From NCBI GenBank assembly GCA_028285165.1, contig JANQQB010000455.1, forward strand, positions 1 through 52,719: a stretch of DNA of 52,719 nt, in the 5' to 3' direction. The DNA comes from Rhodobiaceae bacterium. GTDB taxonomy: Bacteria > Pseudomonadota > Alphaproteobacteria > Rhizobiales > JANQQB01. The position numbers were made by a program, and so were the translations under genes. The notes beneath the pieces were generated by a model. It was given only the letters and a program-made list of their open reading frames with translations. It was not told where the DNA came from and ran no database searches. Position 1 is the stretch's first letter. Every line of letters starts with the position of its first letter. Below, piece after piece: positions 7,461 to 15,305 of this stretch.

Positions 7461-8510
7461 CTAGCGGTTGCCACCCTTGATTCCTGTCTCGAGCTTTTCG
7501 ATTTCCTGCGCCAGCGAGGTTTGCATCTGCCGTGCATTAGATGCGTTCATCGGTTCGATGTAAGCTTTGTCGTCCGGTTGGCAATCTGGACCGCAAGGGG
7601 TAACCAACTTCGGGCAGCTATCCGCGAGCTCGCGTATGGAGGAGTTAATCACCATTAAAGTGTCGTTGATCGAAAGGCCCTCTGTATCCAGGCCGGCCAC
7701 GCGACGCTTGGCATTTTCCTTTGCATGACTGAGCATAATCTTGGCCATGGCGTCACGCCTATATGATTCAGGTGCGGTGCGCGCACGTGCTGCCCATATG
7801 CATTCGGCCCTGTTAGTGTTGCCAACGATCGTGTCAATTGAACGCGCGACCTCTTCTACGAGCGCGTCCATCCTGTTAAACGCAGGCCGGTAGGTGGTTT
7901 TCTCGTTTGGCGCCTCCCGATAAAAATCAGTACAGAACGCATCAAGCTTGGCTTGCAGTTGACCACCCGCTTCTATCTTGGCTGAGACCTCAAGGCGCGA
8001 TTGCGGGCTGGTAACATGAGTATTGAGCGAACTAAACCGTGTTGCGACCATGTTCTGTGGGCCCACAAGGGTGGTGGAGGTGGGGCTGAGCACGATCGGC
8101 TGTTCGATCTTTAGGCAGACTTCAATGCCAGCGCCGGCCGAAACGGAGGCGGAGAGTTCGAGCGAGGCGCCTGCCCATTGTTGTTGCCCTCTTTCGAGAT
8201 CCTCGGCCTTGCGCCCCCGGATTTCGAATGCATCGAAAATTACTCTTTCTTTGTAGAGTTCGTAGGCTTGTTCAATGCCGATCTCGAAGCAGCCGTCCTG
8301 GCCTGACGCCTTAAACGCTAGACCGTCTTTGTTGGTGACTGCCACCTCGCCGTTGGACGAGATCTCGTACGTGTTCTCGCCAGCACTCGTTGCTGTGACC
8401 ACGCTACCAATCTTGATTCCAGGGATGCTTGTCGACACGACGATCGCTGTATCGGCGTAAGCATTGCTCGACATGCACAACAAAATTGGAATGCACAACA
8501 GCTTTCGCAT
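7461..8510 (-). CDS. Secreted orphan protein of unknown function
   Basis: A 349-residue protein I do not recognise. It begins with a convincing Sec signal peptide (MRKLLCIPILLCMSSNAYA, cleavage before DTAIVV). The mature part looks beta-rich in its first half (alternating short hydrophobic segments such as TAIVVSTSIPGIKIG and TYEISSNGEVAVTNKDG) and helical and charged in its second half, with several cysteines (CFEIG, VCLKIE, FCTDFY, ECIWA, SCPKLVTPCGPDC) that could form disulfides in the periplasm. I chose the ATG at 8510 because AGGAGAGG lies at the right distance; a frame from 8531 lacks this. Codon use is visibly less GC-rich than the surrounding genes, and it lies between the two gph copies next to AT-rich DNA and a dead transposase, so transfer from another genome is likely. 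No partner gene is adjacent. Confidence 0.75.
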   Translation of the reverse strand: MRKLLCIPILLCMSSNAYADTAIVVSTSIPGIKIGSVVTATSAGENTYEISSNGEVAVTNKDGLAFKASGQDGCFEIGIEQAYELYKERVIFDAFEIRGRKAEDLERGQQQWAGASLELSASVSAGAGIEVCLKIEQPIVLSPTSTTLVGPQNMVATRFSSLNTHVTSPQSRLEVSAKIEAGGQLQAKLDAFCTDFYREAPNEKTTYRPAFNRMDALVEEVARSIDTIVGNTNRAECIWAARARTAPESYRRDAMAKIMLSHAKENAKRRVAGLDTEGLSINDTLMVINSSIRELADSCPKLVTPCGPDCQPDDKAYIEPMNASNARQMQTSLAQEIEKLETGIKGGNR

Positions 8511-8738
8511 AATTCCTCTCCTTCTATGCAATTAAATTGGTGGATACGAAAATCTGAAATCTTATTTTAAATATAAATTGAGTATAACATCATTACAAAT
8601 TTCTTATATATTACTTTATTATCCTATAGTATCATGTTTATCTTGCAGATTATGTGACTTATGTCACCAAGAAATAGGCAAAAGAAAGGTGCGTTCATCT
8701 TATGTTTTGGGGTTAAGGTCTCGCTTCCAACAGCGCTC
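8511..8738. other. AT-rich intergenic tract
   Basis: The stretch from about 8535 to 8700 is far richer in A and T than the rest of the window (long runs of TTATTTTAAATATAAATT type). No gene is supported here. It holds the ribosome site of the orphan protein gene and probably its promoter, and otherwise looks like foreign or decayed DNA. Confidence 0.7.
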
Positions 8739-9150
8739 AATCGTGCATGCGGCGATCAGTTCGCTTGTTATGCCATGGCGTTGCCGGTCAATCCCAACGT
8801 CGGCCACGTCCTGGTGACGGTGGTCCCGGACATCGAATAGATTATCGGTTCCAACCCAAAGCATTTTCGCCCACGCGGGTTACCGTGGCTACGACGCGCC
8901 TGACGCCTACAACTTTAGGAGTTTCGCAGCGGCTCAGAAGCTGCGCGTGACGCTGGCTATCAAACGGGAAAGGTACCCGCGAGCAGCCATTGGGTCGGTC
9001 TTTGGCTACATCAACAACCGATACCGAATGGGCTGCAATTAACTCGCAAGCACCCAAGACTAAGCGATCAACATTGTCTTCGGTGCTATCGGTCACAATC
9101 TCTCGCTTTTCCTCAAGTGGCTCAGAGCGATTATGGTGCTACTGATGGGA
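8739..9150 (+). pseudogene. Decayed IS5-type DDE transposase (C-terminal remnant)
   Basis: Reading three plus-strand frames together recovers the C-terminal part of an IS5-like transposase. From 8751 the frame gives GDQFACYAMALPVNPN and then GHVLVTVVPDIE, ending in a TAG at 8838. After a frameshift the frame from 8866 gives FAHAGYRGYDAPDAYNF and then VTLAIKRE, and later RMGCN, a TAA at 9040, a second TAA at 9061, and AINIVFGAIGHNLSLFLKWL. These match the family pattern GGQFVxHAxALPGNPYDGHTL, DAGYRGHxAP, RMGRNYL and GDAINAVLAAxGYNFxLLLxWL, which I know from IS5-group elements. At least three in-frame stops and one frameshift make it dead. I could not find terminal inverted repeats, and the N-terminal half is missing. 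Confidence 0.75.
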
Positions 9151-9455
9151 AGGCATTTCCAAAAGACACGATGCGACCGTCGTCTAGCGCCGCAAATTCA
9201 TAACGGCCGACGAACCCGGAATGCTTACGCTTTTCGTCGGTCGTTCAGAGCAGGTGGTAGCTCTCATCGAAGTGCCGATGATCATACCAGGAATCGGCCT
9301 GCAAGCTTTGCCGCCGAACCGCGCGTTCTTGTACTATGCGGTGGCACATCGCATTAAGCTTGATTTCCAACACGATGAGATCAAAGTGGCGGTTTTGTCG
9401 GGATCCGATTTGCCCGAAACATAAAGTCTGCAACGATTTGTCCAGTTGTTCTGAC
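9151..9455. other. Gap with no supported gene
   Basis: About 300 bp between the transposase remnant and the intact gph. Open frames on both strands are short and not protein-like. It is probably the decayed end of the inserted segment. Confidence 0.5.
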
Positions 9456-10148
9456 CTAACGCCCAAAACCGTTTAGAACATGCGGCGCTACCTGTTCGAC
9501 CGCCTCGATCATCGCGTCGTAATGCGAAATCACAATGTCGGGCGCCAATTCACGGACCGGGACTTCCGTATAGCCGAAGTCGACAGCAATCACAGGAATT
9601 TCGGCGCGCTTGGCGGTGGTGATGTCGGTGATGGAATCGCCGACCATGACGGCCTGGCCGGCCTTGCCGCCGGCTTTTTTGATCGTGCCGAAGAGGTGGG
9701 AGGGGTCCGGCTTGCGTTTGGCAAACGTATCGGCACCGCAGATCGCGGCGAAGCGGTCGATGAGGTCGAGCTTTTCCAGAAGCAGGCGCGACAGGCGCTC
9801 GCCCTTGTTGGTGCAGACGGCAAGCGTACAGCCGCGCGCTTCCAGTTCGTCGAGCGCCTCGATCAGGCCCGGAAACGGCCGGCTCTCATCGGCGATGTGA
9901 TCGGCATAATAGGCGAGGAACGCCTTGAACATCCGGTCAATTTCGTCGGCCGGCGCCGCCCGGTCTTGAAGGGTCAGGCTCTTTTCGATCATCGCCTTGG
10001 CGCCGAGCCCGATCGTCGGACGGATCGTTGCGTGATCGACGGGCGCATGGCCGTCCTCAGTCAACACCCAGTTGAGGGTTGCGACGAGGTCCGGCGCGGT
10101 GTCGATCAGGGTGCCGTCGAGATCGAAGGCGATGACGGGGCGGGGCAT
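9456..10148 (-). CDS. gph: Phosphoglycolate phosphatase (HAD superfamily)
   Basis: A 230-residue HAD hydrolase that dephosphorylates 2-phosphoglycolate, clearing a by-product of DNA repair and of Rubisco-type chemistry. Motif I is intact (AFDLDGTLIDT; nucleophile Asp9, general acid Asp11), motif II is in VCTNKG near residue 110, and motifs III/IV are seen as KPDPSHLF and VMVGDSITD, with the metal-binding aspartates in the last. Length is normal for the family. In related genomes gph commonly neighbours rpiA; here a chemoreceptor and a gabD gene lie between them. A broken copy lies 2.2 kb away in the same orientation. Other HAD substrates cannot be excluded from sequence alone. Confidence 0.9.
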   Translation of the reverse strand: MPRPVIAFDLDGTLIDTAPDLVATLNWVLTEDGHAPVDHATIRPTIGLGAKAMIEKSLTLQDRAAPADEIDRMFKAFLAYYADHIADESRPFPGLIEALDELEARGCTLAVCTNKGERLSRLLLEKLDLIDRFAAICGADTFAKRKPDPSHLFGTIKKAGGKAGQAVMVGDSITDITTAKRAEIPVIAVDFGYTEVPVRELAPDIVISHYDAMIEAVEQVAPHVLNGFGR

Positions 10149-10221
10149 GGAGGTCTCCGGCTGAACAGAACAGGCCGGGCCTACGGGATCGCCGGTCCGG
10201 TGGCAAGCCCGCAGACGATGC
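9476..10221. repeat. Direct repeat copy B (gph region, intact)
   Basis: Partner of the degenerate block at 6636-7303, in the same orientation. This copy carries the functional gph plus about 70 bp upstream and is 78 bp longer, mainly because copy A has lost 76 bp internally. The repeat ends 10 bp before the stop codon of the chemoreceptor gene. Confidence 0.88.
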
Positions 10222-10230
10222 TCCGAACGA

Positions 10231-12030
10231 TCAGAGCTTGTAAGCCGTGCGAAAGCCGCCCCAGTGCCGGCCGTCGACGATGATCGGCGCGTCGATCTCC
10301 TTCATCCAGACGATGTTGCTGTTGCCCATGTCGACCGGATAGGATTGCACCAGGAAAGGCCGCAGGTTGCGGGCGGCGCACAGGCCCGCCCGGTCGTCGA
10401 AAATCCGGCGGTTGCGGCAATTGCCGGCATTCCAGACGGGATCGTCGGGCCGTTGCGGTTTGGAAAAGATCGCATTGTGGACAGGCAGATAGCCGTTGCG
10501 GTCGACAGCCGCGCAAAACGCCATCTTCGGGTCCGACTGAAGCAGCGGTTCCTGGATGTTCGGCAAGACCGCTTCCAGAAAGTCGAGGCCGGCCACCGCA
10601 AGCTGGACCGGATTGGTGTCGGGCAGGGGCTTGTAATCGGTATCGAACAAGGCGTCCGTCCCAATCCGGCCAGCCGCAAGCGCTTCCTCGAACAGGTGGC
10701 CGATCCGGTTGGCGGCGCCGGTGGCCGCTGCGATCGCCGTTTCATTCTCCGATCGCACGGCATCGAGGATGGTCGACAGGGCGGTGCTGGAAGACTCGGG
10801 CAAGGCGTCAAAGGCACAATGCAAGCCGAGTGCTGATTCAGCCACGATTTGCGCCGACACGGCACCGATGCGATCAAGGGTTGCGTCAATTTTCGATCCG
10901 ACCGGCGTCCGGATCTTGCTGTCGGTCTTGCACAAGAATCCCCCGTCGGAGAGATCGACGGTTCGGATCGTGACGGCTTCCGTGCCGAACCGGATCTGGC
11001 CGGACAGTTCGATCGGAAGCCGGTCGGACCGACGCCGGTCGCCGATCTCGGTCTGGCGCAGCATCATACGCAGACGCGCGTTCATGCCACCGGCGAGATC
11101 GGCCATCGATCGGGATTCCGCTTCCGCCAACGCGCCCACCGCGACCGCTTTCTCGGTGGTCCGACACATCGTCTCGATATGGCTGCTCACATCGTTGACG
11201 AAGCCGGCCGTCTGCCGGGCGCTGTCACCGATCTGGCTGGTCGCTTCGACCTGTTCCTTCACGGCGTCGCTGACGCTTGCAAAAACCGGGCGAAGCTGGC
11301 CGATGCGTTCGATGATTGCGTCCACTGCGGCGATGCTGCGCTGGGCGGAATCCTGCAAGCCGCCGATCTTGTCCGTGATTTCGTCGGTGGCGCGCTGGGT
11401 TTCGCCGGACAGTGCCTTGACCTCGCCGGCGACAACGGCAAATCCGCGGCCGGCTTCGCCCGCGCGTGCCGCTTCAATGGTCGCGTTCAAGGCCAGAAGA
11501 TTGGTCTGTTTGGCAACGTCGGCAATCAGGTTGACGACGTTTTCGATCTGCGAGATCGCCTCTTTGAGGTCTTCGATGCCGCGACCGGCTTCGTCGGCCA
11601 CGGTTTCCGCGGAAACCGCCAGCTCGCTGGTCTCTTCGACCTGCGTCCCGATGCGATCGGTGGAGGCGGCAAGGTCCGCCAGCGCATCGGCCAATTGGTT
11701 GGCGCTGCCCTTGGCCTCTTCAGACTGGTCGGCAAGCGACTGGGCATCGGACTTGATCGCCTCGATCATGCGGATCTTGTCGGCGACCTTGTCGCACACC
11801 GACCCGGTGGCGGCGCTGATCCCCCGCGACGCGGTTTCGATGTCGGTCTCGACAAGATCGAATGTCCGGGCGATCACCTCGCTCGCCATCTCTGCGGAAT
11901 TGTGGGTGATGTCCGCCGGATCCGGCTGGATGGCAAGACACTCGTCGATCGGGCCTTCGTCGTCGGGCGATCCCACATCGCCAGCGGCATGCGGTGCATG
12001 CCCGTCAGATTTGAACGCTCGCCCGAACAT
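10231..12030 (-). CDS. Soluble methyl-accepting chemotaxis protein with internal PilZ domain
   Basis: A 599-residue chemoreceptor without any membrane-spanning segment, so it is expected in the cytoplasm. Residues about 40-325 are the coiled-coil signalling domain; the conserved hairpin tip that binds CheA/CheW is at about 168-214 (AKQTNLLALNATIEAARAGE, then GRGFAVVAGEVKALS). Residues about 332-412 are a PilZ domain with both c-di-GMP motifs, RRSDR and DLSDGG. The C-terminal 140 residues (DPKMAFCAAVDRNGYLPVHN, then CRNRRIFDDRAGL and GRHWGGFRTAYKL) match a sensory domain often found at the end of alphaproteobacterial receptors. I chose the ATG at 12030 because a purine-rich GTGGGG site precedes it and the longer frames add only unrelated residues. 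It likely feeds a cyclic-di-GMP and a small-molecule signal into a chemosensory array. No che genes are in the window. Confidence 0.88.
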   Translation of the reverse strand: MFGRAFKSDGHAPHAAGDVGSPDDEGPIDECLAIQPDPADITHNSAEMASEVIARTFDLVETDIETASRGISAATGSVCDKVADKIRMIEAIKSDAQSLADQSEEAKGSANQLADALADLAASTDRIGTQVEETSELAVSAETVADEAGRGIEDLKEAISQIENVVNLIADVAKQTNLLALNATIEAARAGEAGRGFAVVAGEVKALSGETQRATDEITDKIGGLQDSAQRSIAAVDAIIERIGQLRPVFASVSDAVKEQVEATSQIGDSARQTAGFVNDVSSHIETMCRTTEKAVAVGALAEAESRSMADLAGGMNARLRMMLRQTEIGDRRRSDRLPIELSGQIRFGTEAVTIRTVDLSDGGFLCKTDSKIRTPVGSKIDATLDRIGAVSAQIVAESALGLHCAFDALPESSSTALSTILDAVRSENETAIAAATGAANRIGHLFEEALAAGRIGTDALFDTDYKPLPDTNPVQLAVAGLDFLEAVLPNIQEPLLQSDPKMAFCAAVDRNGYLPVHNAIFSKPQRPDDPVWNAGNCRNRRIFDDRAGLCAARNLRPFLVQSYPVDMGNSNIVWMKEIDAPIIVDGRHWGGFRTAYKL

Positions 12031-12388
12031 TATTTTCCCCACGTGTAGTTCAGTGCGGGAAGTGTCGCCCGTTTTGGTAAATCCCATGTAAATGTTCTCA
12101 GCAACTAAGGCCGGGAACCGCCCGTCAGGCGGGCAATGCACGCCAGGGATTCCGCATCATGGTGCTCCTCATGCACAAGTGTCCGCGATGCCGGCAGCTT
12201 CGATGTCGCGAAAACCGATCCTCCGATTGAGTCCGTTGCGCGGGCCGTGTTAAGAGCTGCGCCTTGTATGGCGATCCGCTGAACGGGCGCCGTATTCGGC
12301 AACCGGATTCGCGGCATCAGGTCGACCGTGCGCGCCGGGTTCGAATAGCGGCGGAAACATCAAGATACCGGCGCCGTGGGAGGGTGTG

Positions 12389-13831
12389 ATGAATTTGTCC
12401 GAACCGTCGCTCCTGAAGGAGCAATGTCTTGTCAATGGCGCCTGGTCCGGCGAGCCGAGTGTTGCCGTTACCAATCCGGCGACCGGCGAGACGCTTGCGC
12501 GGGTTCCCTATTTCGGCGAGGCCGAAACCCGCGATGCTGTCGCCCATGCCGAAGCGGCGTTCAAACCCTGGGCCGCCAAGACCGCCAAGGAACGCGGTGC
12601 GGTGCTGCGTGCCTGGTTCGATCTGATGATGGCGCATCAGGAGGACCTCGCGCTCATTATGACGAGCGAGCAGGGCAAGCCGATGGCCGAGTCCCGCGGC
12701 GAGGTCGCCTATGGTGCGGCGTTTGCCGAGTTTTTTGCCGAGGAAGCCAAACGCATTTACGGCGAGACGATCCCGAGCTTCCGGCCGGATGCCCGGGTGG
12801 TTTGCATCAAACAGCCGGTCGGCGTTGTCGGCGCGATCACACCCTGGAACTTCCCGCTGGCGATGATCACCCGAAAGGTGGCACCGGCGCTGGCCGCCGG
12901 GTGTACGGTGGTCTGCAAGCCGGCGACGGAGACCCCTCTGACGGCGCTCGCCGTTGCCGAACTGGCCCAAAGGGCGGGTTTTCCGCCGGGCACCTTCAAC
13001 CTCATTACGGGGAATTCGCGGGAGATCGGGGCTGTCCTGACAAGCCACGATTCGGTCCGGGCCGTGACATTCACAGGCTCGACGGAAGTCGGAAAGCTCT
13101 TGATGCGCCAGGCGTCTGATACGATCAAGAAAGTCGGACTGGAACTCGGCGGCAACGCACCCTTCATTGTCTTCGATGATGCGGATCTCGACGCGGCGGT
13201 CGAAGGGGCGATGGTGTCCAAGTACCGGAACATGGGACAGACCTGCGTCTGTGCCAACCGGATCTATGCCCAGGACGGCATTTACGATGCCTTCGTGGAA
13301 AAACTGGCGTCCGAAGTTCTCAAGATGAAGGTCGGCAACGGTGTCGAGGTCGGCGTCGCCCAGGGACCTCTGATCAACGACGCGGCCGTCGACAAGGTCG
13401 AGGCGCATATTGCCGATGCGGTCGCCAACGGCGCGGAAATCGTGGTCGGCGGCGGCCGGCACGCGCTCGGCGGCACGTTCTTCGAACCCACCGTTTTGAA
13501 AAATGTGACGACGCGCATGCTGATCACAAACGAGGAAACTTTCGGCCCGGTCGCGCCGGTCTACCGGTTCAAGGACGAAGAGGACGTGATCGCGATGGCG
13601 AACGATACACCATTCGGACTTGCCTCCTACTTCTATGCGCGCGATATCGGTCGGGTGTGGCGAGTCGCCGAGGCGCTCGAATACGGCATGGTCGGGATCA
13701 ATTCCGGCATAATTTCTTCTGAACTCGTGCCGTTTGGCGGTGTCAAGGAATCCGGAATCGGGCGGGAAGGCTCGCATCATGGCGTGGAAGAGTTCGTTGA
13801 AACCAAATACATGCTGATGGCGGGGCTGTAG
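12389..13831 (+). CDS. gabD: NAD(P)-dependent succinate-semialdehyde dehydrogenase
   Basis: A 480-residue aldehyde dehydrogenase that would oxidise succinate semialdehyde to succinate in the GABA pathway. The catalytic glutamate is in GLELGGNAPF near residue 252 and the catalytic cysteine in NMGQTCVCANRIY near residue 286. The cofactor loop FTGSTEVGKLL is present, and the C-terminal PFGGVKESGIGREGS motif is typical of the GabD group. The start is the ATG at 12389, with GGGAGGG 5 bp upstream; a GTG directly before it in the same frame is not needed. No GABA aminotransferase gene is nearby, so the pathway assignment is by family. Other semialdehydes such as glutarate semialdehyde are possible substrates. 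Confidence 0.88.
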   Translation: MNLSEPSLLKEQCLVNGAWSGEPSVAVTNPATGETLARVPYFGEAETRDAVAHAEAAFKPWAAKTAKERGAVLRAWFDLMMAHQEDLALIMTSEQGKPMAESRGEVAYGAAFAEFFAEEAKRIYGETIPSFRPDARVVCIKQPVGVVGAITPWNFPLAMITRKVAPALAAGCTVVCKPATETPLTALAVAELAQRAGFPPGTFNLITGNSREIGAVLTSHDSVRAVTFTGSTEVGKLLMRQASDTIKKVGLELGGNAPFIVFDDADLDAAVEGAMVSKYRNMGQTCVCANRIYAQDGIYDAFVEKLASEVLKMKVGNGVEVGVAQGPLINDAAVDKVEAHIADAVANGAEIVVGGGRHALGGTFFEPTVLKNVTTRMLITNEETFGPVAPVYRFKDEEDVIAMANDTPFGLASYFYARDIGRVWRVAEALEYGMVGINSGIISSELVPFGGVKESGIGREGSHHGVEEFVETKYMLMAGL

Positions 13832-13846
13832 GATTCTTCGATACCG

Positions 13847-14539
13847 ATGAGCGATGATCTCAAACGGCGTGCAGCGGCGGCAGCGCTCGACTTCGTCGAG
13901 CCGGGCATGAAACTCGGCCTCGGCACCGGTTCGACGGCGACACATTTCGTAACGCTGCTCGGCGAGCGCATCCGGCAGGGTCTGGATGTGCGGTGCACGG
14001 CGACGTCGTCGGTGACTGAGGACCATGCAAGGCGTTCGGGTGTGCCGGTCGAGGACCTGGACGTTCTGCTGACGCTCGACCTTACCGTGGACGGCGCGGA
14101 CGAGATCGACGGTGCGTTTCGCCTGATCAAGGGTGGGGGCGGCGCGCTCTTGCGCGAAAAGATCGTGGCGTCTGCGTCCGACCGCATGCTGGTGATCGCG
14201 GATGCGGCCAAAAAAGTGGCACAGCTCGGACGGTTTCCTTTGCCGATCGAATTGGTTGCCTTCGGGCATCTGTCGACGCTGGAACGGGTCCGGACGCATC
14301 TTTCCGCGCTCGGTTACGATGGGTCGGTCGCGTTGCGCGCCAATGCTGACGGCGCGCTGTTTCGGACCGACAACGGCAATGTGATCGCCGATGCCGATCT
14401 GCACCGCATCGACGACGCGGAACACCTTGAAGCATCGCTGACGCTGCTGCCGGGCGTCGTCGAATGCGGACTGTTTCTCGGAATTGCAACGCATGCCCTG
14501 ATCGCGTCCGAGGATGGCGTCGAAAGGCTTGAAAGATAA
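13847..14539 (+). CDS. rpiA: Ribose-5-phosphate isomerase A
   Basis: A 230-residue enzyme that interconverts ribose 5-phosphate and ribulose 5-phosphate in the pentose phosphate pathway, in the cytoplasm. The phosphate-binding loop GLGTGSTATHFV (about residues 25-36), the catalytic aspartates in LTVDGADEIDGAF (about 81-93) and the lysine loop LIKGGGGALLREKI (about 95-108) are all intact. Length is normal. It starts 15 bp after gabD and is followed by a DUF2059 gene and gor, a gene order I know from Hyphomicrobiales. Confidence 0.95.
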   Translation: MSDDLKRRAAAAALDFVEPGMKLGLGTGSTATHFVTLLGERIRQGLDVRCTATSSVTEDHARRSGVPVEDLDVLLTLDLTVDGADEIDGAFRLIKGGGGALLREKIVASASDRMLVIADAAKKVAQLGRFPLPIELVAFGHLSTLERVRTHLSALGYDGSVALRANADGALFRTDNGNVIADADLHRIDDAEHLEASLTLLPGVVECGLFLGIATHALIASEDGVERLER

Positions 14540-14608
14540 ACGGATTGAGACCGCACGCGGCGGCACGCCTGGCGCGGCTTGCGGGACAGAGATGGAGTCA
14601 AAGAAGCG

Positions 14609-15139
14609 ATGATAGACAGGAAAATCGTGGCGGGAGTGATCGCCGGTGCGGTGATGGGTGTGACAGCCGTGCTGGTTGTGCCGGCGACTGCCCCGGTTAC
14701 CGCGCAAGAAACCTTCAGCGAAGAACATCTGCAACACACACGGGACGTCATGCGCGCCCTGAAAGTGTTCAACAGTTTCGATCAGATTATTCCCGGCATG
14801 GCCGAGCAGGCACGGGCGCTGTTCGTGCGCAACAATCCCGCGCTCGCCGCCGAGATCGAAGAGGCGACGACAACCGCTGCACTGTCGCTCGTGCCGCGGC
14901 GCGCTGAGCTTGACAGGGACGTGGTCAACCTGTGGGCGGCACGGTTTACTGAAGAGGAGATCGAGGCGATTTCCGTCTTTTTCAATTCCGAACCGGGCCA
15001 GAAGTTTGCTGCCCAGTCCGGCGCTCTCCTGCAGGACAGCGCGGTCACGGCCAAGCAATGGGGCGACCGCCTTTCCGTCGAGATCATCGACATGGTGCGC
15101 GAGGATCTCGAGGACAAGCTGCGTCCCGAGGCGCAATAG
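14609..15139 (+). CDS. DUF2059 family secreted protein
   Basis: A 176-residue protein with an N-terminal signal sequence (MIDRKIVAGVIAGAVMGVTA, then a hydrophobic stretch and a TAQ cleavage site near residue 34). The mature part matches the DUF2059 pattern: FNSFDQIIPGMAEQARALFV, then RFTEEEIEAISVFFNSEPGQ and KFAAQSGALLQDS. Such proteins are periplasmic and helical; their molecular role is unknown. I chose the ATG at 14609 because the frame upstream opens only with a TTG and lacks a signal sequence. It sits between rpiA and gor, an order conserved in related genomes, though no functional link has been shown. Confidence 0.85.
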   Translation: MIDRKIVAGVIAGAVMGVTAVLVVPATAPVTAQETFSEEHLQHTRDVMRALKVFNSFDQIIPGMAEQARALFVRNNPALAAEIEEATTTAALSLVPRRAELDRDVVNLWAARFTEEEIEAISVFFNSEPGQKFAAQSGALLQDSAVTAKQWGDRLSVEIIDMVREDLEDKLRPEAQ

Positions 15140-15305
15140 AAGCGGAGCCTTCCGGTCGGCAGTCTTGAATTCGGCGACCGTCTGACGATATGCGGACCCT
15201 GCACGAACCGGCGTGCGGGCCCGTCCCGGTTCGGCGCCAGAATGTGCCGACCCATCCCACCTCCGACCGTATCCGACGGCCGGTTCCGGCGCTTCAGGGG
15301 GTTTC

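Noticed and set aside
12335-12355. A GGTTCGAAT motif like a tRNA T-loop
   Set aside because: No 5-bp stem closes around it, and no anticodon or acceptor arm can be built nearby.
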